Origin: Kappaphycus alvarezii
Taxonomy: Eukaryota; Rhodophyta; Florideophyceae; Gigartinales; Solieriaceae
Assembly (NCBI GenBank): GCA_002205965.3
Contig: NADL03000108.1
Location: forward strand, 186,001 to 250,000
DNA length: 64,000 nucleotides
Direction: 5' to 3'
Each line of letters begins with the position of its first letter. The stretch's first letter is position 1. The notes below the pieces were generated by a model. The model was not told where the DNA came from and made no database searches. It was given only the letters and a program-made list of their open reading frames with translations. Position numbers and translations under genes: made by a program. Shown piece by piece: positions 63,081 through 64,000 of the stretch.

Positions 63081-64000
63081 GGGGCTGTTTGCATGAAATG
63101 GTAGGACTAATTGTGAGCCAGCATACCCGAGCGGGGCGCTCAACAAGTTAAGTCATATTCAAAGCATGAAGCTCAACTTGGCAGACAACTTCAAGCCATG
63201 TCCCGAGTAGTAAGAAGTTGGGAGTCAACTTCAGACCCAAGAAAACGTTTTCCTAGGCTGGTCGCAGAGCATCAGCGGTAGACCCTGCCCCTTCTATATT
63301 TGCTTGTAGCCCTCAAACTCTCTCCCGTATACTCCTTTTTATTCGTTCAACAATACCACGGTAGCACTTTTGTCGCTCACAACACCTCCGTCTTGGGGTA
63401 ATTGGTTCTAAGTATCTCTTCTCCCGACGATTTACCCCTATCACTCTCCATTGTTACTGTAAGGAGCTTGAATTTCTGCCTCTCTTGAACATCTGCTTCC
63501 TACCCTTCCCATTTCGTCCTCTCTCTCGTCCGCCCTTCGCATAGACCTTTATATCCCTGGTGCATATGGTCTCGACCCGAAGGATATCGTTGTGGATGTC
63601 ACAGTGGCCCATCCACAGGTCACTTCTCGCGTTTCCCAGTGCGCTCTATCTGGGGGCGCAGCTGCCTCAATGCAGAACGTGCAAAACACACGCACTACGG
63701 TCTAGTCTGCCATACGAACGATATACGGCTTCTTCCTGTTGGCATTGATGTGTTCGGTGCCCTTAGGGCCGACGGTGCCACTTTCTTCCGGCGCCTTTCT
63801 AGGTTAGCTGCTGCCCATCGAGGCACAACTCCCCAATGGGAGCTGCATTTCCTAATCACGCGCTTCGTGTTCTGCTTGCATGGGTTGCAAGCGCGTCAAG
63901 TTCTTACCAGTTGCATTTCCGATTGGTTCCTCTCTCATTCCCCTTCGCATGTTAGTTTCTCTGTAATCCCCCTCAGCATGTTCTCCCACATGCTTTTTCC

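Larger units (their letters stand above)
62833..63443 (+). mobile_element. sLTR-3: solo LTR without the ORF
   Basis: 611 bp, TGATATAATT to CCCTATCA, with the perfect 5-bp duplication CTCTC (62828-62832, 63444-63448). Its last about 290 bp are a diverged copy of the ends of sLTR-1/2. Its first half is unrelated and carries a 22-bp tandem repeat instead of the acidic ORF. TATATAA at 63074-63080 lies 363 bp before the end. It is inserted in LINE-B RLE. Confidence 0.85.
62075..64000 (+). pseudogene. LINE-B relative, pol C-terminal half, split twice
   Basis: Plus strand. It starts within pol at LAVSFDRKQREAFAQIHGPC (5'-truncated), continues with PISYGGLGIPLAS and ESAYAASMIDDFSRFSDL, then AISLLSTRYPDLSASLSTTS and LPHPHRGTYLSSQAWIVAVS. 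An A2 tail splits the first knuckle Cys pair. The knuckle resumes with NDIAPLLDPLGKHALTCKYG and RRHNVLRNAL, where sLTR-3 is inserted. After it comes LRIDLYIPGAYGLDPKDIVV then DVTVAHPQVTSR (RLE), and PVGIDVFGALRADGATFFRR. It diverges from the 29.7-kb copy, so it is a second LINE-B subfamily. The 3' end lies beyond the window or is eroded. Confidence 0.85.

Overview
This window looks like nuclear DNA from a eukaryote, and nearly all of it is nested, decayed transposable elements. I see no rRNA or tRNA gene, no operon and no clear intron-bearing host gene. The organism cannot be named from the sequence. Copia-type LTR elements, several lineages of non-LTR elements (LINEs) with a C-terminal restriction-like endonuclease (RLE), and a pogo-like DDE transposase together suit an alga or other protist; a repeat-rich red alga is a low-confidence guess.

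Working names used here. LINE-A: N-terminal C2H2-like zinc fingers, RT with a YHDDG active site, CCHH-like knuckle, RLE. Subgroups A1 and A2 share a non-poly(A) 3' end of the form ATCTTCCA...AAAAYACCCAAA...TTCCCC, and A3 has a different tail. LINE-B: RT with YADDG, knuckle, RLE, 3' end AAATAAAGATCTACCACC. LINE-C: a third RLE lineage. E553: an AT-rich element of about 550 bp. R3: a repeat of about 175 bp. sLTR-1, -2 and -3: solo LTRs.

Layout. 0-2.2 kb: A1 pol copy. 2.2-5.35 kb: decayed copia-1 with its 3' LTR. 5.35-8.46 kb: LINE-A pol, minus. 8.46-10.25 kb: A3 C-terminus plus a nest of A3 tails and R3. 10.25-13.5 kb: LINE-A fragments and a TA-flanked MITE. 15.6-18.55 kb: a block duplicated at 48.1-50.9 kb (LINE-A, degenerate copia). 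18.85-20.6 kb: broken DDE transposase. 20.7-23.4 kb: LINE-A split by E553. 23.6-26.8 kb: copia-2, split by sLTR-1. 26.8-27.4 kb: LINE-B fragment. 27.7-29.4 kb: an unrecognised 340-codon gene, duplicated at 54.0-56.2 kb. 29.7-34.3 kb: a nearly intact LINE-B inside an older LINE-B. 34.3-37.9 kb: AT-rich and empty of genes. 38.1-45.3 kb: LINE-A fragments. 45.35-46.88 kb: sLTR-2. 46.9-48.1 kb: LINE fragments. 50.9-53.9 kb: mixed debris. 56.3-61.5 kb: an almost full-length A2 element carrying nested LINE-B, LINE-C and A1 insertions. 62.1-64.0 kb: LINE-B broken by an A2 tail and sLTR-3.

The strongest observations are these. (1) Two solo LTRs of about 1.5 kb, each with TG...CA ends and a perfect 5-bp target duplication, carry an ORF for an acidic protein inside U3. 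(2) More than 25 short insertions are 5'-truncated copies of LINE-A 3' ends, several with 7-14 bp target duplications. (3) E553 makes 7-bp duplications and has an empty site within the same window. (4) The 340-codon gene is present twice, both open, with no family I recognise.
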